Assembly (NCBI GenBank): GCA_937912125.1 | Contig: CALDOK010000003.1 | Location: forward strand, 1-64,000 | Direction: 5' to 3' | DNA from: an uncultured Pseudomonadota bacterium | GTDB lineage: Bacteria > Myxococcota_A > UBA796 > JAFGLY01 | Length of the DNA stretch: 64,000 nt | Part shown: positions 29,144-37,818 of the stretch, in pieces | Position numbering within the stretch: the stretch's first letter is position 1 | How the letters are laid out: each line of letters opens with the position of its first letter | The notes under the pieces: model-generated | Database searches by the model: none | Told to the model about the DNA's origin: nothing | The model's input: the letters and a program-made list of their open reading frames with translations, nothing else | Made by a program: the position numbers and the translations under genes

Positions 29144-32100
29144 ATGCGCTGGTGGCGACTCACATTCCTGCTGTCATCGTTCGCGCTGGCCCGGCCGGCG
29201 TGGGCGGCGCCCCGCGATGCCGTGGCGCGCCTGAGCGGCTGCGGCTCGCCGGCCATCGCCAGCTTCGTCACCTCCTGGAGCGACGCCAGCCTGCTGGCCG
29301 TCACCACCTACGAGGCCGTGACCGGACGCGATGGCGAGCCCTGCCCCAACCCCGTGCTGGTGCTGCCCGGCGGGCGCGGACGGCTGCTGGCCAAGGTGGG
29401 TACGCGGCGCCCTGCCGACGATCTGGCCGTGCTCGAGCTGCTGCCGGGCCAGCAGCCTCCCGCGGGCATCGAGACCCTGGTGGTAGCCGACCGCGGCAGC
29501 TTCGACGCCGCCCTGCAGGGGAACCGGGCCGTGATGGTCCACACGGACATCGACGACTCCGGCGCCGTGCATGCCCGCATCGCTCGCCTGGCCGGAGCCG
29601 ACGGCTCAGGCTTCTCCATCGACTGGCTGCACGCCCTGACCTGGCCCTGGCTGCCCGGGGCGCCCGTGGTGGGCGACGACGGCGTGCTGCTGGGAATCCT
29701 GGGCGCGCCCAGCGATCAGGACGCGCCGCCGCGGGGCACCGGCGGGTCGATCCACGCCTTCTTGAACCTGCACCACGATCTGCGCAGGCCGACTCCGTCG
29801 CGCCGCTACGGCATCTGGCTGGCCCGCCAGCGGGGGGACGACGACCTCGAGGAGTACTGGCGCCTGGCCAAGGCCGTACGCCGGGAGCTGAACCGGGCGG
29901 GCCTCGATCCCCGCCTGTGGGAGATCCGCGATCTGGGCCTGGCCCTGGACGCCCCCCAGGCCGAGGTGGAGCGACAGGCTCAGCTGCTGGGCGGCTCGGT
30001 CAACGCGAGCCTGGTGGTGGCCTCCACCTGGGACCAGGGCGCAGACAAGGTGCGCCGGCACCGGGCCATGCTGGTGCGGCTGGCCCGGGAGCCCGCCATC
30101 GGTGAGCGCCCCGACGACGCCGAGCCCACAGGGATCGGGCGGAGGCGGGAGCTGCTGGTCTTGCCCACGGAGGCCACGAGCAGCCCGCGCATGCTGGCCC
30201 AGGCGGTGGTGGCCATGGCGGCCGCCGACATCGTCCAGCTCCACCCACAGGTCCAGAACAAGCCCCAGCACAGCCTCGAGCGGGCCCGGGCCGACCTGCT
30301 ACGGCTGCGCAACGAACACGAGCGGTGGCGGGCGGGCATGAGCCGCTCGAGCGCCGTCGCCGGCCTCTGGGCTCGCGAGGGCAGCGCCACCATCGCCCGC
30401 CTGGACGCCGATCTGCTGCTGGCCCTGCAGGCCCGGGTGGGCAGCGAGTCCCTGGGGCCCGGCGACACCCCCTACGCCGCCGCCGACCGCGCCTACCTGC
30501 GGGCGCTCGAGGCCCTGCCCCGGGACGAACGCCCCTGTGCCTGGCTCGAGGTCCAGCGCCTCAGGCTGGATGCTTGGCTGGCCCTGCCCGAGGCCCAGCG
30601 TCCCCAGGCGCAGCTCGAGACTCTGCTGGATGACACGGGCCAGGCCCTCCTGGCCATCCCCCGAGATGCCTGCCCGGTGGACCGCGCCATGCTCCAGCGG
30701 CAGCGCGGACGCCTGCTCACCCTGCGGAGCTCGCCAGACCCCGAGGCCGATCTCCGCGAGGCCATCGCGGCCTACGAGGAGGCCCTGGGGATCTTCTCCC
30801 TGGTGGCCTACCCCCAGGCCTGGGCCCGCACCCAGCTGGACCTGGGGCTGGCGTGGCAGGGGCTGCCCAACCCGGATCAGGCCGGCGTGCTCGAGGCCGC
30901 CATCGGCGCCCACCGCAGCGCCCTGTCCATGCTCGAGCCCGAGCTGTTCCCCCAGGCATGGGCCCTGGGCCAGTCCCGCCTGGGGGACGCCCTGGCCGAC
31001 AATCCAGTGGGCGACGCCTTCGAAAATCGACGTCGAGCCCTGGAAGCCTACGAGCAGGCCCTCACCGTGTTCGATCCGCTGGGCGAGCCCGTGCTCTGGG
31101 CCCGCACCCGCAACGGCATGGGCGCCGCGCTGCAGGGGCTGCCCTGGCAGGAGCCCCCGGACCACATCCACCAAGCCCTCGCGGCCCACCAGGACGCGCT
31201 GTCGGTCTTCACGCGCCAGGACCACCCCGTCGACTGGGCGCTGACCCACGCCTGGCTGGGAAACGCGGTGCGGCAGCTGCCCGGCGACCAGGCCGAGGCA
31301 CGCTTCCAGGGCGCCCTGCTGGGCCTGCAGCGCTCCCTCGAGGTGCTAGAGGAGCAAGGGCGCCAGCGGGACTGGGCGGCCACATGGATCAAGCTCGGCG
31401 ACGCCTGGCGCGCCAGCCCCCTGGGGGACCGCGGCGCCAACCTCGACCAGGCCATCCAGGCCTACGAGCGAGCCCTGACCGTCTACACCCGCGACGGCGA
31501 CCCCGAGCACTGGGCCCAGACCTGGCAGCGCCTGGGTCAGGCCCTGCGCGAGCAGCGCTCCGGCGACCGTGCCGAGAACCTGGCACGCTCGGTGGAGGCA
31601 TTCCAGTTTGCGCTGCAGGTGCAGAGCGCCACCGGCAACCCCATCGCCTGGGAGCAATGCCAGGGGGATCTGTTCGTGGCCCAGGCCTGGCAGTACGCCC
31701 TCGAGGCCGACAACGCCGGGCCCGGGGGCGTCGAGGCTCTGCAAGCCCAAGGCGAGGCCGCGCTGCAGGAGGCCCTGGTGCGCCAGGCGCGACGCCTGCC
31801 TTGGTCGGGGGCGGACCTGTTCCTCGAGGCCTCGGAGCACTTCGCCCAAGCCCTCGCCCTCGAGCCCGATCGGATCGACCTCCTGGACGGACACGGCCTA
31901 GCCCTGTGGTACCAGGGCCGCTACGCAGAGGCGGCCAGCGCCCAGGCCCTCCTGGTGCAGCAGCGCCCTGACGACCACCAGGCCCAGCGCAGCCTCGAGC
32001 TCTTCCAGCTCCGGGCCCAGATCGCAGCAAACGAAGACGACGTCAGCGCCTGGTCTCGCCTGGGGGCCCACTACCAGGAAGACGGCGACAAGGCCGGGGC

Positions 32101-32713
32101 CATGGAAGCCTGGAGCCGGGTGCTCACACTGGCGCCAGGCCACGCCGAAGCCCTAGAGCAGGTGGTGACCACCGCCCTGACCACGGGCCAACAGGCCCAG
32201 GCCATGCGGGCCGTGGAGCTGGCCCTGGAGCACGCTCCCGACGACCCCCGCGTGCTGGGGATGGTGGTGCTGGTCGACACCCAGACCCGCAGAGATCTGG
32301 GCCGGGCCATGGAGCTGGCCCAGCGCCGTGTCGCCCTCGCGCCCGACAGCCCGGACGCGAAGCTGGACCTCGGCCTGCTGCTGCTGCTTCATGGCCAGGC
32401 CCAGCAGGCCGCGGTGCTGCTGGATGCCCTGTACGCCACCAAGGGGCTCGAGCCGGCTCGAGCCAGCGGGCTGCAGCTGCTGCGCCTGGCCGCGGGCGAG
32501 CCCGTCGCGTTCGTGGCTCCGGATCTCCTGGCCGCGTACGAGGCCCTGCCTGCCGGCGCCACGCTCACGGTACCCTGGAACCTGCTGACCGCCCACGTGG
32601 ACGCCAGCATGGACACCACCCAGGCCGACGCCGTGCTGGCCGTCTTCCACATCCTCACCCAGCCCCGAGACGAGGCCGGACTCCAGCGGCTGCAGCTGCT
32701 GCTCGCCCGCTGA
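29144..32713 (+). CDS. Large exported TPR protein with degenerate protease-like N-terminus
   Basis: The ATG at 29144 yields a signal peptide (MRWWRLTFLLSSFALARPAWAA); the track start at 29075 lies inside the previous gene. The product is 1189 residues. The first ~220 residues resemble a trypsin-fold domain ('LPGAPVVGDDGVLLGILG' at the place of the usual GNSGGP loop). The catalytic Ser appears lost. The rest is mostly TPR-like repeats ('AIAAYEEALGIFSLVAYPQAWARTQLDLG'; 'LDQAIQAYERALTVYTRDGDPEHWAQTWQRLG'). The repeats suggest a protein-protein scaffold in the periplasm. The protease call is tentative; the TPR and export calls are strong. Confidence 0.75.
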   Translation: MRWWRLTFLLSSFALARPAWAAPRDAVARLSGCGSPAIASFVTSWSDASLLAVTTYEAVTGRDGEPCPNPVLVLPGGRGRLLAKVGTRRPADDLAVLELLPGQQPPAGIETLVVADRGSFDAALQGNRAVMVHTDIDDSGAVHARIARLAGADGSGFSIDWLHALTWPWLPGAPVVGDDGVLLGILGAPSDQDAPPRGTGGSIHAFLNLHHDLRRPTPSRRYGIWLARQRGDDDLEEYWRLAKAVRRELNRAGLDPRLWEIRDLGLALDAPQAEVERQAQLLGGSVNASLVVASTWDQGADKVRRHRAMLVRLAREPAIGERPDDAEPTGIGRRRELLVLPTEATSSPRMLAQAVVAMAAADIVQLHPQVQNKPQHSLERARADLLRLRNEHERWRAGMSRSSAVAGLWAREGSATIARLDADLLLALQARVGSESLGPGDTPYAAADRAYLRALEALPRDERPCAWLEVQRLRLDAWLALPEAQRPQAQLETLLDDTGQALLAIPRDACPVDRAMLQRQRGRLLTLRSSPDPEADLREAIAAYEEALGIFSLVAYPQAWARTQLDLGLAWQGLPNPDQAGVLEAAIGAHRSALSMLEPELFPQAWALGQSRLGDALADNPVGDAFENRRRALEAYEQALTVFDPLGEPVLWARTRNGMGAALQGLPWQEPPDHIHQALAAHQDALSVFTRQDHPVDWALTHAWLGNAVRQLPGDQAEARFQGALLGLQRSLEVLEEQGRQRDWAATWIKLGDAWRASPLGDRGANLDQAIQAYERALTVYTRDGDPEHWAQTWQRLGQALREQRSGDRAENLARSVEAFQFALQVQSATGNPIAWEQCQGDLFVAQAWQYALEADNAGPGGVEALQAQGEAALQEALVRQARRLPWSGADLFLEASEHFAQALALEPDRIDLLDGHGLALWYQGRYAEAASAQALLVQQRPDDHQAQRSLELFQLRAQIAANEDDVSAWSRLGAHYQEDGDKAGAMEAWSRVLTLAPGHAEALEQVVTTALTTGQQAQAMRAVELALEHAPDDPRVLGMVVLVDTQTRRDLGRAMELAQRRVALAPDSPDAKLDLGLLLLLHGQAQQAAVLLDALYATKGLEPARASGLQLLRLAAGEPVAFVAPDLLAAYEALPAGATLTVPWNLLTAHVDASMDTTQADAVLAVFHILTQPRDEAGLQRLQLLLAR

Positions 32714-32738
32714 TCCACCAAGCACCCAAGGAGATCCC

Positions 32739-33116
32739 ATGTCCGACTCCATCAGACGCCACGACGCGCGCGCGGTCGCCAGCATGCGGGCTGCTCACCA
32801 GGGCATCAGCGACAACATCCAGTCCCTCGCCGAGGTGCGCCAGGAGCTGGAGATGCTGCGACGGGTGGTGCGCACCATGGTCTACGCACAGGTGAGCGGC
32901 GAGGCCTTGGCCCTGCATGAGGACCCCGTCAGCACCTGGCTGGGCCTGCCCGTCGGGGCCACCCCCGAGCAGGCCATGGAGCGCCTGCTGCGCACCCAGG
33001 CCAAGGTGGTGGGCACCTCGGCCTGCCCCAGCTGCGGCGCCCAGATCCAGGACCTCGAGGGCATCGCCAACGAGCAGTGCCAGTGGTGCGGAGCCCGCCT
33101 CGAGCAGGAAGGATAG
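32739..33116 (+). CDS. Small protein with C-terminal zinc ribbon
   Basis: The ATG at 32739 follows AAGGAGA at ideal spacing. The 125-residue product has a helical, probably coiled N-terminal half ('RQELEMLRRVVRTMVYAQV'). The C-terminus has two Cys pairs, CPSCG and CQWCG, which should form a zinc ribbon. No signal peptide is seen, so it is probably cytoplasmic, possibly an adaptor or nucleic-acid contact protein. It lies 25 bases after the TPR gene, likely in the same transcript. Confidence 0.7.
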   Translation: MSDSIRRHDARAVASMRAAHQGISDNIQSLAEVRQELEMLRRVVRTMVYAQVSGEALALHEDPVSTWLGLPVGATPEQAMERLLRTQAKVVGTSACPSCGAQIQDLEGIANEQCQWCGARLEQEG

Positions 33117-33185
33117 ACTCGTCTCGAATAGGTCCCCACACCCGACCGTCCCAGCGCCGACCTCGCACCCCCGCCTGGAGCCCCC

Positions 33186-33908
33186 ATGTTGACCAGGATC
33201 CTCGCCCTCGCCGCCCTGTTGCTCACCGTCACCCTCGCCCCCATCGACGCCCATGCCCAGCAGGCCGAGGTCCAGCACCTCCAGCAAGCCCTGGACGACC
33301 TCGAGGTGGCCGAGGCCCTGATCCAGGGCAAGGTCACCAACGCCACCCGGGACCAGGCCATGCAGCAGCTGCGTGACGCCCGGGTGCAGATCCAGGCCGT
33401 GCAGGCCGAGCTGATGAAGGCCCACCCGCCCATGCCACCCCAGGGCGGAGCCGCCGTCACCATCACCGAAGGTGCCGGCGGTGCCAGCGGATCGGTGCAG
33501 GTGGGCGGGCCCGGCAGCAGCCTCAGCATCAACCTCACCGTCTCCGACCCCGGCATGCAGGAGCCGCCACCCCCCGTGGTCATCGCCCCTCCCCCTCCCC
33601 CGCCTCCCCTTCAGCCCGCGCCGGTCACCATGCCGCCCGCGGCCTTCGCCACCCTGCGCGGCGCCATCCAGACCGAGTCCTTCAGCGACGGCAAGCTGCG
33701 GGTGCTGCGCAGCGCTCTGGACGCCCACCGGCTCAACGTCCAGCAAGCCGCCCAGCTGCTGCCCCTGTTCGACTTCTCCTCGGACCGGGTCGAGGCCGCC
33801 GTGGCCATCTACCCCCGGCTGGTGGACCCCGAGAACTTCTTCCAGCTCTACGGCGGCTTCGACTTCGAGTCCGACAAGGAAGCCGTGCGCAAGCAGCTGG
33901 GGCTGTAG
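33186..33908 (+). CDS. Exported DUF4476 protein
   Basis: The product (240 residues) has a signal peptide ending at AHAQ (MLTRILALAALLLTVTLAPIDAHAQ). A helical stretch and a proline-rich linker (PPPPVVIAPPPPPPPLQPAP) follow. The C-terminal ~90 residues match the DUF4476 pattern: 'TESFSDGKLRVLRSAL', 'LPLFDFSSDRVEAAVAIYPRLVD' and 'FDFESDKEAVRKQLGL'. DUF4476 domains are common in Bacteroidota and Myxococcota exported proteins and have no settled function. It lies 69 bases after the zinc-ribbon gene. Confidence 0.85.
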   Translation: MLTRILALAALLLTVTLAPIDAHAQQAEVQHLQQALDDLEVAEALIQGKVTNATRDQAMQQLRDARVQIQAVQAELMKAHPPMPPQGGAAVTITEGAGGASGSVQVGGPGSSLSINLTVSDPGMQEPPPPVVIAPPPPPPPLQPAPVTMPPAAFATLRGAIQTESFSDGKLRVLRSALDAHRLNVQQAAQLLPLFDFSSDRVEAAVAIYPRLVDPENFFQLYGGFDFESDKEAVRKQLGL

Positions 33909-33995
33909 CCGCGGACGCTGATCGCGCGCAGCACGCTCCCGCGTTTCGGCGGGGGAGAGAGGGATAGGAGTTCGCCCCCTGTGGACGGAGCCCCC

Positions 33996-35318
33996 ATGTC
34001 TCTCTGGAACCAGACCCCCGAGGCCCTGCGCCTGGCCATGCTCGACACCGGCATCCGCCGCGCCTGGATCGTCACCCTACCGGGCACCCGCGAGGTCCGC
34101 GCCAGCCATCCCCTGTTCGAGCCCATCGCCGCGGCCGTGCAGGCCGACACCCGCGACTACCACGCCCACCAGGGGGTGTTCTTCGAGATCGGCGCTGCCA
34201 GCGGCCACCTGCTAAGCGCCGCGGTGCACAAGACCGTGCGCGGCCAGGCCGCCGGTGGCGTGCGGCTCTGGGTCTACGACGAGGTCCAGGCCTTCGTGCG
34301 GGACGGGCTGCGCCTGGCCCGGGGCATGGGCCACAAGAACGCCCTGGCCGGGCTGTGGTGGGGCGGCGGCAAGGGCGTGGTGGCCCGCCGCGCCGACGTG
34401 GACCACACCGATCCGGCGGTCCGCAGGGCCCTGTACCACGACTACGGCCGCTTCATGACCGGCATCCGCGGCTGCTACGTCACCGCCGAGGACGCCGGCA
34501 CCACCACCGAAGACATGGCGGACGTCTTCGCCACCACCCGCCACACCACCTGCATCCCCGAGCACCTGGGCGGCTCCGGCAACCCCAGCCGGCTCACCGC
34601 CACCGGCGTGGTGGTGGGCATGGAAGCGGCGCTGCACTTCCGGGGCATGGGCGACCTCCGGGGCAAGACCGTGGCCATGCAGGGCCTGGGCAACGTCGCC
34701 CGCTTCATGATCCGCGACCTGGTGGAGCGGGGCGCGGGCCGCATCGTGGGCACCGACGTCGACGCCCGCGCCATCGAGCTCACCCGGGCCATGAACCCCG
34801 ACGCACCCCTCGAGGCCCGGCTGGTGCCCATCGGCGACGCATCGGTGCTGGCCGAGCCCTCCGACATCGTGGCCCCCAACGCCGTGGGCGGCATCCTCAA
34901 CGCCCGCACCATCCCCACCATCCAGGCCCCCATCGTCTGTGGCGCGGCCAACAACCAGCTCGAGGACCACGAGGCCGACGGCCCCGCGCTGCGCGACCGC
35001 GGCGTGCTCTATGCCCCGGACTTCCTGGTCAACCGCATGGGCATCGTGAACTGCGCCAACGAGTGCTACGGCAGCTTCGAGGGCGATCCGGCCATCCTGT
35101 CCCACCTGGACCACGCGTCAGAGCACGGCATCTTCCAGCGCAGCCTGGCCGTGTACCGCCGCGCCCACCTCTCGGGCCGCACCCCGGCGGCCGAGGCCCA
35201 GACCATGGCCGACGAGCTGAGCGACGTGGCGCACCCCATCTGGGGCAACCGCGGCCAGCTCATCATCGACAGCCTGGTGAGCACGGGCTGGGCCGAGCAG
35301 CAGCCGCTCCAGCCCTGA
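33996..35318 (+). CDS. Leu/Glu/Phe/Val dehydrogenase family enzyme
   Basis: The ATG at 33996 follows GGAG; the GTG at 33981 is an alternative. The product is 440 residues. The catalytic region has 'MGHKNALAGLWWGGGKGVV', with the substrate Lys and the glycine-rich Lys motif of this family. A Rossmann NAD(P)-binding segment follows ('MQGLGNVARFMIRDLVERGA'). 'DIVAPNAVGGILNARTI' is more like leucine dehydrogenases than GDH. It should catalyse reversible oxidative deamination of an amino acid to a 2-oxo acid, NAD(P)-linked. The side-chain preference is not settled. Confidence 0.88.
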   Translation: MSLWNQTPEALRLAMLDTGIRRAWIVTLPGTREVRASHPLFEPIAAAVQADTRDYHAHQGVFFEIGAASGHLLSAAVHKTVRGQAAGGVRLWVYDEVQAFVRDGLRLARGMGHKNALAGLWWGGGKGVVARRADVDHTDPAVRRALYHDYGRFMTGIRGCYVTAEDAGTTTEDMADVFATTRHTTCIPEHLGGSGNPSRLTATGVVVGMEAALHFRGMGDLRGKTVAMQGLGNVARFMIRDLVERGAGRIVGTDVDARAIELTRAMNPDAPLEARLVPIGDASVLAEPSDIVAPNAVGGILNARTIPTIQAPIVCGAANNQLEDHEADGPALRDRGVLYAPDFLVNRMGIVNCANECYGSFEGDPAILSHLDHASEHGIFQRSLAVYRRAHLSGRTPAAEAQTMADELSDVAHPIWGNRGQLIIDSLVSTGWAEQQPLQP

Positions 35319-35352
35319 TCTGCAGGAGCGGACTCCACGTCCTCCCGCCAGC

Positions 35353-36489
35353 TCAGAACACCAGGCAGTCCCTGGAGAACTCGAGCTGGGTGGCCTGCTC
35401 GGCGGTCAGGGCGTAGGGCTCGCTGCCCTCGCTCAGATCGGCCATGGCCATCCACCCGGTGTTCAGGCCCCACAGCTGGAACATGGCGGCCGAGCCCAGC
35501 TCGGTGATGCCGGGCAGGTAGAACAGGGCCACGGCGTCACCCTGGTAGCAGGCCGAGCCCTCGATGGTGTCGGTGACGGTGAAGCCCCCGCTGCTGTCGC
35601 TGTCCAGGTAGGCCAGGGGCAGCTCCACCGAGGCCCAGAAGTCCGTGTCGATCTCCATGAGGTGGTCAGCATCGGGCTCACCCGAGACGTCCATGGACCA
35701 GCCCGCGCCATCGGCCGGGAACCAGTCGTCGATGTGGTGGGCCGCCACGGGCACGCCCCCAAGGTAGGCGTAGGAGACCAGCGCCGCGCGATGGGAATAC
35801 GAGATGGGGAAGTCCATGGTCCCGCCGATGGTGACCTCGTCCTGCGGCAACAAGGCGGTCTCGAGGGGGATGGCGTCCAGCTCGAAGACCACCGGCATGT
35901 CGCTGTGGCCCGTGCTGTCCATCTGGTAGGCATTCCAGCCAGCGTACAGCCCGATGTGCTCGAAGCCCGCCGGGACCACGCCGTCGAGGTAGATCAGCCA
36001 GGTGGGGCCTACGCCCACGTAGAACTCGTCGTCACCGTGACTCAGATCGCCGTCTTCGTCGAGGTAGAGGGCGGGCAGGTAGAAGGCGGCCATCAACCCC
36101 GGGAACTTGGCCTCGTCCATGGGCAGCAGGTCCACCTCGGGGGGCGCGGCCACGTCCATGGTGACGTCGCCGCCTTCCACCGCGGTGGTGGCCAGGGTCT
36201 CACCCACCAGCCAGGTCTCATCGATGGGGCGGAACCAGGTGAGGTCCAGGGCGGTGCCCTCCCACTCCCCCTCGATCTCGAAGCCCAGGGTGGTGAGATC
36301 GGCGTCGGCGTCACTGTCAGCGTCGCTGTCGGAGTCCGCGTCGGAGTCCGAGTCGGTGTCCGAGTCGGTGTCCGAGTCGGTGTCGGTGTCGGTGTCGCCC
36401 TCGGGCAGATCACCCGTGTCGTCAGGGTCCTTGGGGCAGGCGGTCAGGGCCAGGGCGGTCAGCAGGAGGGCAAGCCAGGTGGTGCGCAT
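35353..36489 (-). CDS. Lipoprotein with Asp/Ser/Thr linker (paralogue of next gene)
   Basis: The product (378 residues) starts with a lipoprotein signal, MRTTWLALLLTALALTAC, with Cys18. A low-complexity Asp-alternating linker covers residues ~32-64. A ~310-residue beta-rich domain follows ('FYVGVGPTWLIYLDGVVP', 'GDAVALFYLPGITELG'). It is clearly paralogous to the upstream gene at 36517-37665: same lipobox position, linker, and 'CYxG...YLPG' C-terminal region. The 27-base spacing suggests one transcript. It is likely displayed on the surface, with the linker as an acidic, Ca-attracting spacer. Function unknown. Confidence 0.82.
   Translation of the reverse strand: MRTTWLALLLTALALTACPKDPDDTGDLPEGDTDTDTDSDTDSDTDSDSDADSDSDADSDADADLTTLGFEIEGEWEGTALDLTWFRPIDETWLVGETLATTAVEGGDVTMDVAAPPEVDLLPMDEAKFPGLMAAFYLPALYLDEDGDLSHGDDEFYVGVGPTWLIYLDGVVPAGFEHIGLYAGWNAYQMDSTGHSDMPVVFELDAIPLETALLPQDEVTIGGTMDFPISYSHRAALVSYAYLGGVPVAAHHIDDWFPADGAGWSMDVSGEPDADHLMEIDTDFWASVELPLAYLDSDSSGGFTVTDTIEGSACYQGDAVALFYLPGITELGSAAMFQLWGLNTGWMAMADLSEGSEPYALTAEQATQLEFSRDCLVF
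36298..36396 (-). repeat. Asp-alternating low-complexity linker coding repeat
   Basis: This segment encodes 33 residues of alternating Asp with Thr, Ser or Ala (DTDTDTDSDTDSD...). The DNA is a near-perfect hexamer repeat, which makes slippage-driven length variation likely. Confidence 0.8.
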
Positions 36490-36516
36490 AGGGGGTTCCT
36501 CGCAGGGAAGTAAGGA

Positions 36517-37665
36517 TCAGAACGGGCTGCAGAGTGGGGAGATCTCGAGGCTCTGCAGCATGGTGTCGTCCAGGAAGAGGGGCTCGGGGGCGTCGATGCC
36601 GGCCATGGGGGTCCAGCCGGCGCCCACACCCTGCATGTCCATCATGATGGCGGTGCCCAGATCGGTGTGGCCGGGCAGGTAGAGCATCATCACGAACTCG
36701 CCGTCGTAGCAGGGGTAGCCGATCTGGCTGTCTCGCAGGTCGAAGCTGCCACCACCGTCGCGGTCCTGGTAGGCGATGCCCAGCTCGATGGCGATGGGCT
36801 CCTCGTACCAGTGCACCGGCAGGAAGTGGCTGGACTCCGGCGCGCCGGACACCGTGAGGCTCCAGCTGCCGTCCGTGGCCAGGGACAGGTCCTCGTCGTA
36901 GGTATGGCTCAGGCTCGAATCATGGAACCAGGCGTAGGACGCCAGGGCGAAGCGCACTGGATCGATGGGCATGGGGCCGAAGAGGCCACCACCCAGCTCG
37001 ATCTCGTCCCGGGGCCACAGTCCCGCCTGCACCGGGATGTCGTGGATGGAGCCCACCTCGGGGGGCGCACCGCTTCCGCCCAGGTCCACCAGGATGGAGT
37101 TCCAGCCGTCGGCGAAGCCGATGGACTGGTACTCGGGGGTGACCCCCTGCAGGTAGGCCACCCAGGTGGGGCCCGCGGCCACGTAGATCTCGTCCTCGTC
37201 GTGTTCGACGTCGCCGTCGTCGTCCACGTGCAGCGCCGGCATGTACAGCGCGCCGAGCATGCCCGGAGCGTCCTCGTCCAGCACGAACATGTCCTCGGCG
37301 TCAGGTGCGGGCACCCCCACGGTCACCGTGGCGGCGTCGACGCCGGTGGAGGCGATGGTGCTGCCCAGCTCGAAGATCTCGTCACCCATGGTGAACCAAG
37401 TGAGGGACAGCGCGGTGCCCTCGAAGTCCCCCTCGATGGTGAAGGTCAGATCCGTGAGGTCCACGTCGGTGTCGCTGTCCGCGTCGCTGTCCGCGTCGCT
37501 GTCTGCGTCAGTGTCACCGTCGGCATCCGTGTCGGTGTCCGTGTCCGTGTCCGTGTCGCTGTCCGTGTCGCCCTCGGGGGGCGCGGTGTCGTCCTTGTCC
37601 ACAGCGGGTGGGCAACCCAGCAGGGCGAGGGACAGGATGGTGGAAAGAATCACGGTGCTTCGCAT
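36517..37665 (-). CDS. Lipoprotein with Asp/Thr/Ser linker (paralogue)
   Basis: The real gene is the 3' part of a longer track ORF. The ATG at 37665 follows GGAGGAG and gives MRSTVILSTILSLALLGC, a lipoprotein signal with Cys18. The product is 382 residues. An Asp-rich linker (residues 33-69) precedes a beta-rich domain with 'YVAAGPTWVAYLQGVTP' and 'MMLYLPGHTDLG'. It is the first of the tandem paralogue pair and divergent from the FG-GAP lipoprotein. Probably outer-surface. Function unknown. Confidence 0.82.
   Translation of the reverse strand: MRSTVILSTILSLALLGCPPAVDKDDTAPPEGDTDSDTDTDTDTDTDADGDTDADSDADSDADSDTDVDLTDLTFTIEGDFEGTALSLTWFTMGDEIFELGSTIASTGVDAATVTVGVPAPDAEDMFVLDEDAPGMLGALYMPALHVDDDGDVEHDEDEIYVAAGPTWVAYLQGVTPEYQSIGFADGWNSILVDLGGSGAPPEVGSIHDIPVQAGLWPRDEIELGGGLFGPMPIDPVRFALASYAWFHDSSLSHTYDEDLSLATDGSWSLTVSGAPESSHFLPVHWYEEPIAIELGIAYQDRDGGGSFDLRDSQIGYPCYDGEFVMMLYLPGHTDLGTAIMMDMQGVGAGWTPMAGIDAPEPLFLDDTMLQSLEISPLCSPF
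37459..37569 (-). repeat. Asp-alternating low-complexity linker coding repeat
   Basis: It encodes 37 residues of the DTDSDTDTDTDTD type with a hexamer period. It is the counterpart of the repeat in the paralogue but differs in length and in Thr/Ser/Ala choice. Confidence 0.8.
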
Positions 37666-37818
37666 AGTCTCCTCCAGGGGACGGCGCGGGGCGAGGGCCC
37701 GCTGCGGGCTCACGATAGTATGACCCACGAGCGGGGGGAATGGGAAAAGGGAGTTTTCCTGGGGCGTGCGGATTCCGTAGCGGCAGGCCCGCGCCACCAT
37801 GGGTATGCTGGAGCGCAC

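Noticed and set aside
36298-37569. CRISPR-like or satellite repeats
   Set aside because: The repeats are in-frame hexamers coding Asp linkers within lipoproteins. There are no spacers or conserved direct repeats of CRISPR size.
37743-37759. Hairpin GGAAAA...TTTTCC in the divergent spacer as terminator
   Set aside because: The stem is only six weak pairs, lies between divergent promoters, and no T-run follows, so a terminator makes no sense there.
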